NCBI GenBank assembly: GCA_017646185.1 | Contig: JAGCNA010000157.1 | Coordinates: 1 to 7,049 of the forward strand | From: Clostridia bacterium | Lineage (GTDB): Bacteria > Bacillota > Clostridia > Oscillospirales > CAG-382 | Direction: 5' to 3' | DNA length: 7,049 bases | Part shown: piece after piece, positions 1-5,227 of the stretch | How positions within the stretch are numbered: position 1 is the stretch's first letter | Layout: each line of letters starts with the position of its first letter | Program-made: the position numbers and the translations under genes | The notes under the pieces: generated by a model | What the model saw: only the letters and a program-made list of their open reading frames with translations | Databases searched by the model: none | What the model was told of the DNA's origin: nothing

Positions 1-648
1 GTCGCTTATAACGTAAAGCATAGTGCCTCCCGCAAAAGCAAGGGCAAAAGGAAGTATTACAGAAGCTAAACTTACCGCAAAATATCCTATAAGGGTGCCG
101 ATTACCTCTACCACTCCGGTAGCCATAGCGCACAGGAAAGTCTTTTTCGGGGATACGCCGGCAGCAAGCATAGGGCCGATAATTACCATACCCTCGGGGA
201 TATTCTGCAAAGCGATTCCCCCTGCGATAATAAGCGCTTGGGAAGTATCGCCCGAACCGAATCCCACGCCTGCCGCAATACCTTCGGGCAGGTTATGTAT
301 GGCGATAGCGGCTACAAAGAGCAATACCTTGCTTAAATTCGCATTGCTGTGTTGTTCCGTGTCGGGGCCCACCATACGGTGTAGGTGAGGCACCAGCTTA
401 TCAATAAGGTTAAGACATAAAGCACCTGCAAAAACGCCCGCAACGGTAACCAAAAGTCCGAATTTTCCTCCGTAATCCAGAGAGGGAAGTATAAGTCCCA
501 GCACTGCGGCGGCAAGCATTACTCCTGCCGCAAAGGACAGCACGATATCCGAAAACTTGTGGGATATTTTTTTAAACACAAATCCGATCACGGAACCGAA
601 TATGGTTGCGCCGCCCACGCCCAGCGCTGTTAATAATACCATTTCCAT
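1..648 (-). CDS. ZIP-family divalent metal transporter, GufA-like (C-terminus cut by window edge)
   Basis: Integral membrane transporter of the ZIP family, which moves divalent metals such as Zn, Fe or Mn into the cytoplasm. The reading frame is open from ATG at 648 to the left edge (216 residues, no stop), so roughly the last 30-50 residues are missing. The protein is mostly hydrophobic with several membrane segments. The family signature is clear: HNLPEG at residues 118-123 (TM4 metal site) and QNIPEG at 148-153 (TM5 site). Gln instead of His in the second motif is usual for the GufA/BbZIP branch and is not a defect. Glu181 in TM6 fits the accessory metal site. A short His pair (PHLHR, 87-91) lies in the loop before TM4. 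No strong Shine-Dalgarno precedes 648; a second ATG at 642 is possible. A terminator at 671-705 separates it from the upstream redox genes, so it is probably transcribed separately. The metal carried cannot be told from sequence. Confidence 0.93.
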   Translation of the reverse strand, partial: MEMVLLTALGVGGATIFGSVIGFVFKKISHKFSDIVLSFAAGVMLAAAVLGLILPSLDYGGKFGLLVTVAGVFAGALCLNLIDKLVPHLHRMVGPDTEQHSNANLSKVLLFVAAIAIHNLPEGIAAGVGFGSGDTSQALIIAGGIALQNIPEGMVIIGPMLAAGVSPKKTFLCAMATGVVEVIGTLIGYFAVSLASVILPFALAFAGGTMLYVISD

Positions 649-670
649 ATAGTTTTTCTCACGTTATCTA

Positions 671-705
671 AAAAGTACCGGCTGTGTTGTACCGCCGGTA
701 CTTTT
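671..705 (-). terminator. Rho-independent terminator after the redox operon
   Basis: A perfect 12-bp inverted repeat (AAAAGTACCGGC at 671-682 and GCCGGTACTTTT at 694-705) encloses an 11-base loop. On the minus strand the stem ends in a run of five T. It lies 27 bp past the stop of the BFD-like gene and before the start of the ZIP transporter. The A-rich left arm means it could also act for plus-strand transcripts, although no plus-strand gene ends here. Confidence 0.85.
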
Positions 706-732
706 ATGTTTCTTGATGTGTTTTTTGTGAAT

Positions 733-948
733 TTACACTTTTTCGTGTCCCATCATGATTTCGGAGATAATATCCAAAACCTTTTGGTGGCATCCGCCGC
801 ATCCCGTGGAACAATGAGTAACCTGCTGAACGGAATTAAACGCTTCAAGCACATTTTCAAATTTATTGTTGTTTCCAAGTGCATTCGCTATATCGGCATA
901 GCTTACCTGTTTGCAATTGCACACTACGTAATTTTCTCTCATAATCAT
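733..948 (-). CDS. BFD-like [2Fe-2S]-binding small protein
   Basis: A 71-residue protein with the bacterioferritin-associated ferredoxin (BFD-like) [2Fe-2S] pattern: CxC at Cys10/Cys12 and CxxC at Cys50/Cys53 in the sequence CSTGCGGC, followed by an amphipathic helix. Family members hold a [2Fe-2S] cluster in a helix-turn-helix fold and pass electrons to partner proteins; E. coli Bfd reduces bacterioferritin to release iron. One extra cysteine (Cys46) lies just before the CxxC pair. The start at 948 is chosen because its ATG overlaps the rubredoxin stop as ATGA, the usual arrangement for translational coupling. There is no separate strong Shine-Dalgarno, and an ATG at 942 is the alternative. 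It is the last gene of the run before the terminator. No ferritin gene is in view, so its partner is unknown; the rubredoxin or another flavoprotein is possible. Confidence 0.88.
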   Translation of the reverse strand: MIMRENYVVCNCKQVSYADIANALGNNNKFENVLEAFNSVQQVTHCSTGCGGCHQKVLDIISEIMMGHEKV

Positions 949-1100
949 TCAGCACTGAAGGTATCTTTGCCAACACCGCAAACGGCGCATTCAAAGTCTT
1001 CGGGAAGGTCTTCAAATTTGGTGCCGGGAGCAATGCCTCTGTCGGGATCGCCCAAAGCTTCGTCATAGGTCCAACCGCAAATTTCACATACGTATTTCAT
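945..1100 (-). CDS. Rubredoxin (51 aa)
   Basis: A small cytoplasmic electron carrier with one Fe(Cys)4 centre. The 51-residue translation starts MKYVCEICGW and has CxxC at Cys5/Cys8 and CAVCG at Cys38/Cys41, the 29-residue gap of a classical rubredoxin. The family core DPDRGIAPGT and the motif FEDLPEDFEC are present, and the length is typical (about 52). The second motif reads C-A-V-C-G rather than the common C-P-L-C-G, a mild change. Start: ATG at 1100 with GGAGG at 1109-1113, spacing 8. The gene lies 33 bp after desulfoferrodoxin and overlaps the BFD-like gene by 4 bp. Rubredoxins are the known electron donors of superoxide reductases and flavodiiron proteins, so it most likely serves the two genes upstream. 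A longer open frame in another phase (863-1087) covers the same DNA but is not the gene. Confidence 0.96.
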   Translation of the reverse strand: MKYVCEICGWTYDEALGDPDRGIAPGTKFEDLPEDFECAVCGVGKDTFSAE

Positions 1101-1133
1101 ATTATTTTCCTCCGTTCAATATTGATGTATTTA

Positions 1134-1520
1134 TTATTCAACGTCTGCTTTCCACAAACCGTGGAGGTTGCAGTAAGCGTAAACTGCTACAGGCTTTTCG
1201 TCTGCAACGGCAAAGGTTACTTCGGGCTTTTCGCCGGGGTTAAGGCACTTTCTTTGTCCGCCCTTGTCGGTCTGGAGATATACCCAGGTAATGCTGTGTT
1301 CTTCGGTCATGGGGTGTTCAACGCTGCCAACGCAAACCTTAACGGTGTTGCCTTCAACGTTAACTGCGGGAATATGCTTTTCTCTGCTTGCTTCAACGGT
1401 GCCTGCTTCAATAAGAGTCATTTTCTGACCGCAGCAAACTACGGGTACGCCGGAATTTTTGATCATACCGACAATGTTTCCGCAATGCTCGCAAATATAA
1501 AATCTTGTTTCGTTACACAT
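1134..1520 (-). CDS. dfx: Desulfoferrodoxin (superoxide reductase, two-iron type)
   Basis: Reduces superoxide to hydrogen peroxide without making O2, in the cytoplasm, using electrons from rubredoxin. The 128 residues carry two iron domains. The N-terminal desulforedoxin-like domain (about 1-36) has Cys10, Cys13 and the adjacent pair Cys29-Cys30 for a rubredoxin-like Fe centre. The catalytic neelaredoxin domain follows, with the EKHIP motif (Glu47, Lys48, His49), His69, His75, Cys117 and His120. These match the Fe(His)4(Cys) site and the catalytic Glu/Lys of the Desulfovibrio enzyme almost position for position, so it should be active. Start: ATG at 1520 with GGAGG at 1530-1534, spacing 9. 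It lies 41 bp downstream of the flavodiiron gene with no promoter or terminator seen between, and 33 bp upstream of rubredoxin, which fits one transcript handling O2, NO and superoxide. Confidence 0.97.
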   Translation of the reverse strand: MCNETRFYICEHCGNIVGMIKNSGVPVVCCGQKMTLIEAGTVEASREKHIPAVNVEGNTVKVCVGSVEHPMTEEHSITWVYLQTDKGGQRKCLNPGEKPEVTFAVADEKPVAVYAYCNLHGLWKADVE

Positions 1521-1561
1521 AAAATTAATCCTCCGTGTGTTTTGTTTGTATTTTTAAAAAA

Positions 1562-3352
1562 TTATTTTATTTCTTCAAAATCGCTTGCACCGTGCTTGCA
1601 CAAGGGGCAAACAATATCTTCGGGCAGTGTGTCGCCTTCGTATATCCAGCCGCATATTTTGCATACGTAGCCTTTTTTACCTTCTGTTTGGGGCTTGGGC
1701 TTTACGTTGTCCTGATAATAAGTGTAGGTCATGGTGTTTTTATCGGATATTACTCTGGATTCGGTTATAGAGCATATAAACATTCCGTGGGTATCCAGAT
1801 CTACGTACTGTTCTACCTTGAGTGACATAAAGGAATTTATATATCTGGGCAGGAACGCAAGTCCGTTATCAGATCTTAAAGGAGTAATGTTTGCGAATTT
1901 ATCAACATTTCTTCCGCTTACAAACCCAAAGTTTTCGAATACGGAAAAGGGCGCTTCTTCGGAAAGACAGTTAATATTCATTTTTCCCGTCTGCTTTATC
2001 ACGTGGTGGGAATAAGAATCTTTGTTAATGGTTACCGCAATTCTGTTGGGGGTGTTTGTAACCTGAGTTACGGTGTTTACTATAATTCCGTTATCCTTCT
2101 TTCCGTCATTGGAGGTAACAACGTACAGACCGTAGCCGATCTTGAACAGCGCAGTAAGATCGTTTTTGTTTGCGGTGGAATCCTGCAAAGCAAGATATTC
2201 TTTGCACAGTTCGTCTGCCAGATTGTCAAGCTGTAAGGTGCTTTCGTCGTTAAGTGCGGAAAGTATCTTTACGGTGTTTTCCGCAAAGGATATATTCTTG
2301 CTTTTTGCAAACATTTCCTTCATAACCTTTGCCGCCAAGGGCGCCCAGGATCCGTTTTCTATAAACGCCACGGTGCGGTTTTGGAACGCGCGCTCGGTAA
2401 GATGGTTGATAAACTCACGCATATGGGGGAATATCTCTGCGTTGTAGGTGGTGGTTGCAAGAACAATTTTGCTGTATCTGAACGCATCCTCAACAGCCTC
2501 TGCCATATCACAGCGTGCAAGGTCGTTTACCACTACCTTGGGGCAGCCTCTTTGCTTCAGCTTTTCCGCAAGAAGCATTACCGCTTTTTTCGTATTTCCG
2601 TAAACAGATGTGTACGCAATAACTATGCCATCTTCCTCGGGACGGTAGCTTGACCAGGTATCGTAAAGGTTAATATAATAACCGAGATTTTCCGTAAGCA
2701 CGGGACCGTGAAGCGGACATATTATCTGTATATCCAGACCGGCAGCCTTTTTAAGCAGATTTTGCACCTGCGCACCGTATTTTCCAACTATGCCGATATA
2801 GTATCTTCTCGCTTCGCACGCCCATTCTTCCTGTGTATCCAATGCACCGAATTTGCCGAATCCGTCTGCGGAAAAGAGCACTTTATCCGTGCTGTCGTAG
2901 GTTACGATAACCTCGGGCCAATGCACCATGGGTGCCGCAACGAAATTCAGCAGGTGCTTGCCCAGAGAAAGGGTGCTTCCTTCGCCCACAACTACCTGCT
3001 TTTCGGGGAAATCGGTACCGAAAAAGTTTTTCATCATAGCAAACGCCTTTGCGGAAGAAACTATTTTCGCTTGGGGATAAGCCTTTATAAAGCTAACTAT
3101 ATTGGCAGAATGGTCGGGCTCCATGTGCTGTATTACAAGGTAATCCGGAGTTCTGCCTTCCAGTACGTTTTGCAGGTTATCCAGCCATTCGTGAGTGAAG
3201 TTTGCGTCTACCGTGTCCATAACTGCAATCTTTTCGTCCAGTATAACGTAAGAATTATAAGAAATTCCGTTGGGAACAACGTACTGTCCTTCAAAAAGAT
3301 CAACATTTTTATCGTTAACGCCTATATATTTGATATCGTTTGTTATTTTCAT
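1562..3352 (-). CDS. fprA: Flavodiiron protein fused to flavin reductase and rubredoxin domains (O2/NO reductase)
   Basis: A soluble four-domain enzyme expected to reduce O2 to water and/or NO to N2O. Residues 1-240 form the metallo-beta-lactamase-like diiron domain with all usual ligands: H76-x-E78-x-D80-H81, H144 (HWPE), D163 and H215. Residues 243-390 form the flavodoxin domain with FMN loops at TSVYGNT (248-254), ATTTYNAEIFP (299-309) and NGSWAP (333-338). Residues 400-545 resemble the flavin reductase (RutF/Hrb-like) domain. Residues 560-596 are a short rubredoxin with Cys564/567 and Cys582/585, the 14-residue spacing seen in rubrerythrin tails. Moorella thermoacetica has the same parts as two proteins, FprA and Hrb, which together reduce NO. 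The fusion could therefore take electrons straight from NAD(P)H (inference). Start: ATG at 3352 with AGAGG ending 7 bases before it. It is the first gene of the run and has its own promoter at 3382-3410. O2 versus NO preference cannot be read from sequence. Confidence 0.96.
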   Translation of the reverse strand: MKITNDIKYIGVNDKNVDLFEGQYVVPNGISYNSYVILDEKIAVMDTVDANFTHEWLDNLQNVLEGRTPDYLVIQHMEPDHSANIVSFIKAYPQAKIVSSAKAFAMMKNFFGTDFPEKQVVVGEGSTLSLGKHLLNFVAAPMVHWPEVIVTYDSTDKVLFSADGFGKFGALDTQEEWACEARRYYIGIVGKYGAQVQNLLKKAAGLDIQIICPLHGPVLTENLGYYINLYDTWSSYRPEEDGIVIAYTSVYGNTKKAVMLLAEKLKQRGCPKVVVNDLARCDMAEAVEDAFRYSKIVLATTTYNAEIFPHMREFINHLTERAFQNRTVAFIENGSWAPLAAKVMKEMFAKSKNISFAENTVKILSALNDESTLQLDNLADELCKEYLALQDSTANKNDLTALFKIGYGLYVVTSNDGKKDNGIIVNTVTQVTNTPNRIAVTINKDSYSHHVIKQTGKMNINCLSEEAPFSVFENFGFVSGRNVDKFANITPLRSDNGLAFLPRYINSFMSLKVEQYVDLDTHGMFICSITESRVISDKNTMTYTYYQDNVKPKPQTEGKKGYVCKICGWIYEGDTLPEDIVCPLCKHGASDFEEIK

Positions 3353-3381
3353 ATCCGCACCTCTTTTGTTTATATGTATTG

Positions 3382-3410
3382 ATTATACCACCGTCTGATT
3401 TGAAATTCAA
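3382..3410 (-). promoter_or_regulatory. Sigma-70-type promoter of the flavodiiron operon with an overlapping palindrome
   Basis: On the minus strand, TTGAAT (3410-3405) and a perfect TATAAT (3387-3382) are separated by exactly 17 bases, placing the transcription start near 3375, about 22 bases before the ATG at 3352. The -35 box lies inside an interrupted palindrome, TTGAA-T-TTCAA (3400-3410), which resembles the palindrome next to the Crp/Fnr gene except for one fewer central base. A protein bound there would contact the -35 region directly. The promoter sits in the 65-bp gap after the ferredoxin-like gene, so the flavodiiron operon can be expressed apart from ldhA. Confidence 0.75.
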
Positions 3411-3417
3411 TAAGCGG

Positions 3418-4107
3418 TTATAGAATTTTTCCGTCTGTGGAAATTGTTACTACCTGTAAAGGTATATGCTTTCCGCTAAATGCGATTGCCCGTTTCACTG
3501 CGTTTTCCAAGCCGCCGCAGCAGGGAACCTCCATACGTACCGCAGTAATGCTTTTTATATTGTTCTCTGCAATTATCTGTGTAAGCTTTTTGGAATAGTC
3601 CTCGTTATCCAGCTTGGGACATCCGATAAGGGTTATGCGGTTTTTAATAAACTCTTCGTGGAAATTACCGTATGCAAAGGCAGTGCAATCTGCCGCAACG
3701 AGTAAATTCGCATTTTCGAAATAAGGAGCGTTTACCGGAACCAATTTTATCTGGCAGGGCCATTGTGAAAGCCTGCTTGTCACGTTAACCTTCTTTACCG
3801 GCTCGGCATCTCTCTTTATCGCTTTTGCAGCAGTTCCGGGGCATCCGCAGGGCAGTTTGTTTTGTGTTTTTTGCATTTTTGCAAAAAGCACAGCCTGTTC
3901 GTCATAAGCGGGTGCTTCCCGTACTTCAAAGCTTATGGCGCCCGTGGGGCAGGCGGGGAGACAATCTCCCAATCCGTCGCAGTAATCCTCTCTCATAAGC
4001 TTTGCCACTCCGTTTATCATTCCTATGGCACCTTCGTGGCAGGCGGCGGCGCAAGCACCGCACCCGTTACATTTGTTTTCATCAATTTTAATTATTTTTC
4101 TTAACAT
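3418..4107 (-). CDS. 4Fe-4S ferredoxin-like protein with Cys-rich C-terminal domain
   Basis: A 229-residue cytoplasmic iron-sulfur protein. Residues 1-62 are a ferredoxin-type domain. The first motif is complete (Cys13, 16, 19, 23). The second is C43-x5-C49-x3-C53, with Leu46 where the middle cysteine normally sits, so the second cluster may be [3Fe-4S] or use another ligand. Residues 85-229 carry further cysteines in short motifs: PCGCPG (86-91), WPC (116-118), Cys141 in AADC, GCPK (162-165) and PCCGG (195-199). This tail resembles a poorly characterised family common in anaerobes; I know no assigned reaction. Similar ferredoxin-like genes (frdX) accompany hydroxylamine reductase under HcpR regulators, but assigning this one to that group is inference. 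Start: ATG at 4107 with TAAGGAG, the TAA being the stop codon of ldhA; the gap is 10 bp, so the two genes are co-transcribed. It could donate electrons or act as a redox sensor. Confidence 0.85.
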   Translation of the reverse strand: MLRKIIKIDENKCNGCGACAAACHEGAIGMINGVAKLMREDYCDGLGDCLPACPTGAISFEVREAPAYDEQAVLFAKMQKTQNKLPCGCPGTAAKAIKRDAEPVKKVNVTSRLSQWPCQIKLVPVNAPYFENANLLVAADCTAFAYGNFHEEFIKNRITLIGCPKLDNEDYSKKLTQIIAENNIKSITAVRMEVPCCGGLENAVKRAIAFSGKHIPLQVVTISTDGKIL

Positions 4108-4117
4108 ATTTTACTCC

Positions 4118-5152
4118 TTAAAAGCACTTGCCGTCCTTGCAGTCCACCGTGTTTCCGCAGCGGTAGCACAGCTCGTTCTGGCACATACCGTTTTTGCTCA
4201 TTTCCACAATGTTTCTTACCGTTGTTTCTGCTATATTGGAAAGGGCTTCCTGTGTCAAAAACGCTTGGTGTGAGGTAACTATTACGTTAGGCATGGAGAT
4301 GAGCCGCGCCAGCGTATCGTCTTCCACTATATGCCCCGAATAATCTTCGAAAAACAGATCCGCTTCCTCCTCGTAAACGTCCAGACAAGCGGCGCCTACT
4401 TTACGCTCCTTTATACCGTTAAGCAACGCCTCCGCATCTACCAGACCGCCTCTGGAGGTGTTCAGTATAACCACGCCTTTTTTGCATTTTTCAATAGTAT
4501 CTTTGTTTATTATATGCCTTGTTTCTTCGGTAAGAGGGCAGTGGAGTGAGATCACGTCGCTTTCCCTGAAAATGGTATCGGTATCAACGTATTTAACCTT
4601 TTCTCCGTCCTCATATCCTTCGGCGGGATATTTGTCATATGCCAGAACCTTCATTCCGAAGCCCTTGCATATATCGGTAAACACCCTGCCTATCTTGCCG
4701 GTGCCTATAATTCCCACCGTCTTTCCGTGCAGGTCGAATCCGGTAAATCCTGACAAACTGAAGTTAAAATCCTTTGTCCGTATATACGCTTTGTGTATAC
4801 GTCTTATGGAGGTGAGCAAAAGAGCCATTGTGTGCTCTGCCACCGCGTAGGGCGAATAAGCGGGAACTCTTAAAACGTGTATCCTGCCGAATGCGTGCTT
4901 CATATCCACGTTGTTGTAGCCTGCGCACCTTAACGCCAGAATTTTTATTCCCATAGCTTCAAGACTGTCTATTACGGAAGCATCAACGGTATCGTTTACA
5001 AAGGCGCATACGCCGTCATAACCTTTTGCCAGACCTACCGTATCGCAGTTAAGCTTTGCTTCGTAATACTTGAATTCAACTCCGTGCTTTTCGCCGTATA
5101 TATCAAAAAATTGTTTATCATAGGGTTTGGTATCAAAAAAAGCAATCTTCAA
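4118..5152 (-). CDS. ldhA: D-lactate dehydrogenase (LdhA type) with extra Cys-rich tail
   Basis: NAD-dependent D-2-hydroxyacid dehydrogenase that reduces pyruvate to D-lactate and so reoxidises NADH. The sequence follows E. coli LdhA closely: RCAGYNNVD (75-83), RVPAYSPYAVAEH (95-107), the Rossmann motif GTGKIG (150-155) with Asp173 ending beta-2, SLHCPLT (202-208), the catalytic Arg in NTSRGGLVD (Arg234), the catalytic Glu in DVYEEEADLFFED (about 261-263) and the catalytic His in TSHQAFLT (His295). E. coli LdhA ends right after the matching NEL; this protein continues for about 16 residues with Cys329-x2-Cys332-x5-Cys338-x4-Cys343, which looks like a metal or redox site. The start is TTG at 5152, fixed by GGAGG at 5162-5166 with spacing 9; no nearby ATG fits. 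It is first in a two-gene unit with the ferredoxin-like gene and divergent from the Crp/Fnr regulator. Other 2-hydroxyacid substrates are possible but less likely. Confidence 0.95.
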   Translation of the reverse strand: MKIAFFDTKPYDKQFFDIYGEKHGVEFKYYEAKLNCDTVGLAKGYDGVCAFVNDTVDASVIDSLEAMGIKILALRCAGYNNVDMKHAFGRIHVLRVPAYSPYAVAEHTMALLLTSIRRIHKAYIRTKDFNFSLSGFTGFDLHGKTVGIIGTGKIGRVFTDICKGFGMKVLAYDKYPAEGYEDGEKVKYVDTDTIFRESDVISLHCPLTEETRHIINKDTIEKCKKGVVILNTSRGGLVDAEALLNGIKERKVGAACLDVYEEEADLFFEDYSGHIVEDDTLARLISMPNVIVTSHQAFLTQEALSNIAETTVRNIVEMSKNGMCQNELCYRCGNTVDCKDGKCF

Positions 5153-5166
5153 ATTTTATTTCCTCC

Positions 5167-5195
5167 TTGCTTTTACGTGTGTATTGTAGTATAAT
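5167..5195 (+). promoter_or_regulatory. Candidate promoter of the Crp/Fnr regulator gene
   Basis: TTGCTT (5167-5172) and a perfect TATAAT (5190-5195) are spaced by 17 bases. Transcription would start near 5202, about 26 bases before the ATG at 5228, and the transcript leader would hold the palindrome. The -35 box is only a partial match. Its -10 box overlaps that of the divergent ldhA promoter, so polymerase binding in the two directions may be mutually exclusive. Confidence 0.5.
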
Positions 5196-5216
5196 GTGGC
5201 AAATAAATCTGTTGAA
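5188..5216 (-). promoter_or_regulatory. Candidate promoter of ldhA
   Basis: On the minus strand, TATACT (5193-5188) follows a weak -35 candidate TTCAAC (5216-5211) at a 17-base spacing, giving a start near 5181 and a leader of about 28 bases with the GGAGG site. The -35 box falls inside the 14-bp palindrome, and the -10 box shares bases with the -10 box of the divergent regulator gene. The weak -35 suggests the promoter may need an activator. Another -10 candidate (TACAAT, 5188-5183) lacks a matching -35. Confidence 0.45.
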
Positions 5217-5224
5217 ATTTCAAC
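5211..5224. promoter_or_regulatory. Perfect 14-bp palindrome, candidate operator
   Basis: GTTGAAATTTCAAC reads the same on both strands. It sits between the divergent ldhA and regulator genes, over the proposed ldhA -35 box and just after the proposed regulator start site, ending 3 bases before the regulator ATG. Its TTGA/TCAA half-sites recall Crp/Fnr sites, but the half-sites are 4 bases apart, not the 6 of a classical FNR box; the 14-bp length is like the PrfA box of another Crp/Fnr member. An autoregulatory site is the simplest reading (inference). Confidence 0.55.
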
Positions 5225-5227
5225 GAA

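Noticed and set aside
23..515. Open frames in the first 515 bases (23-388 plus, 333-515 minus)
   Set aside because: The real gene is the ZIP transporter frame running from 648 off the left edge; these are shadows in other phases.
649..732. Possible riboswitch or small RNA before the ZIP transporter
   Set aside because: The only structure is a simple hairpin with a T run just after the upstream operon; no conserved aptamer elements were seen.
863..1087. Minus-strand 74-codon frame overlapping rubredoxin
   Set aside because: The rubredoxin frame, with all four Cys ligands and a GGAGG site, occupies the same bases in another phase.
1116..1125. TCAATATTGA palindrome before the rubredoxin gene
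   Set aside because: The half-sites face the opposite way from the other palindromes and there is no promoter here; it is too short to claim a function.
1122..1670. Plus-strand open frame of 182 codons
   Set aside because: It covers the antisense of desulfoferrodoxin and the end of the flavodiiron gene, both unmistakable on the minus strand.
2708..3382. Plus-strand open frame of 224 codons
   Set aside because: It lies antisense to the metallo-beta-lactamase domain of the flavodiiron gene, shows no family resemblance, and its residue makeup is that of a shadow of the minus-strand codons.
5070..5079. TTGAATTCAA palindrome resembling the candidate operators
   Set aside because: It lies inside ldhA codons for V-E-F-K, away from any promoter, and a 10-bp AT-rich palindrome can occur by chance.
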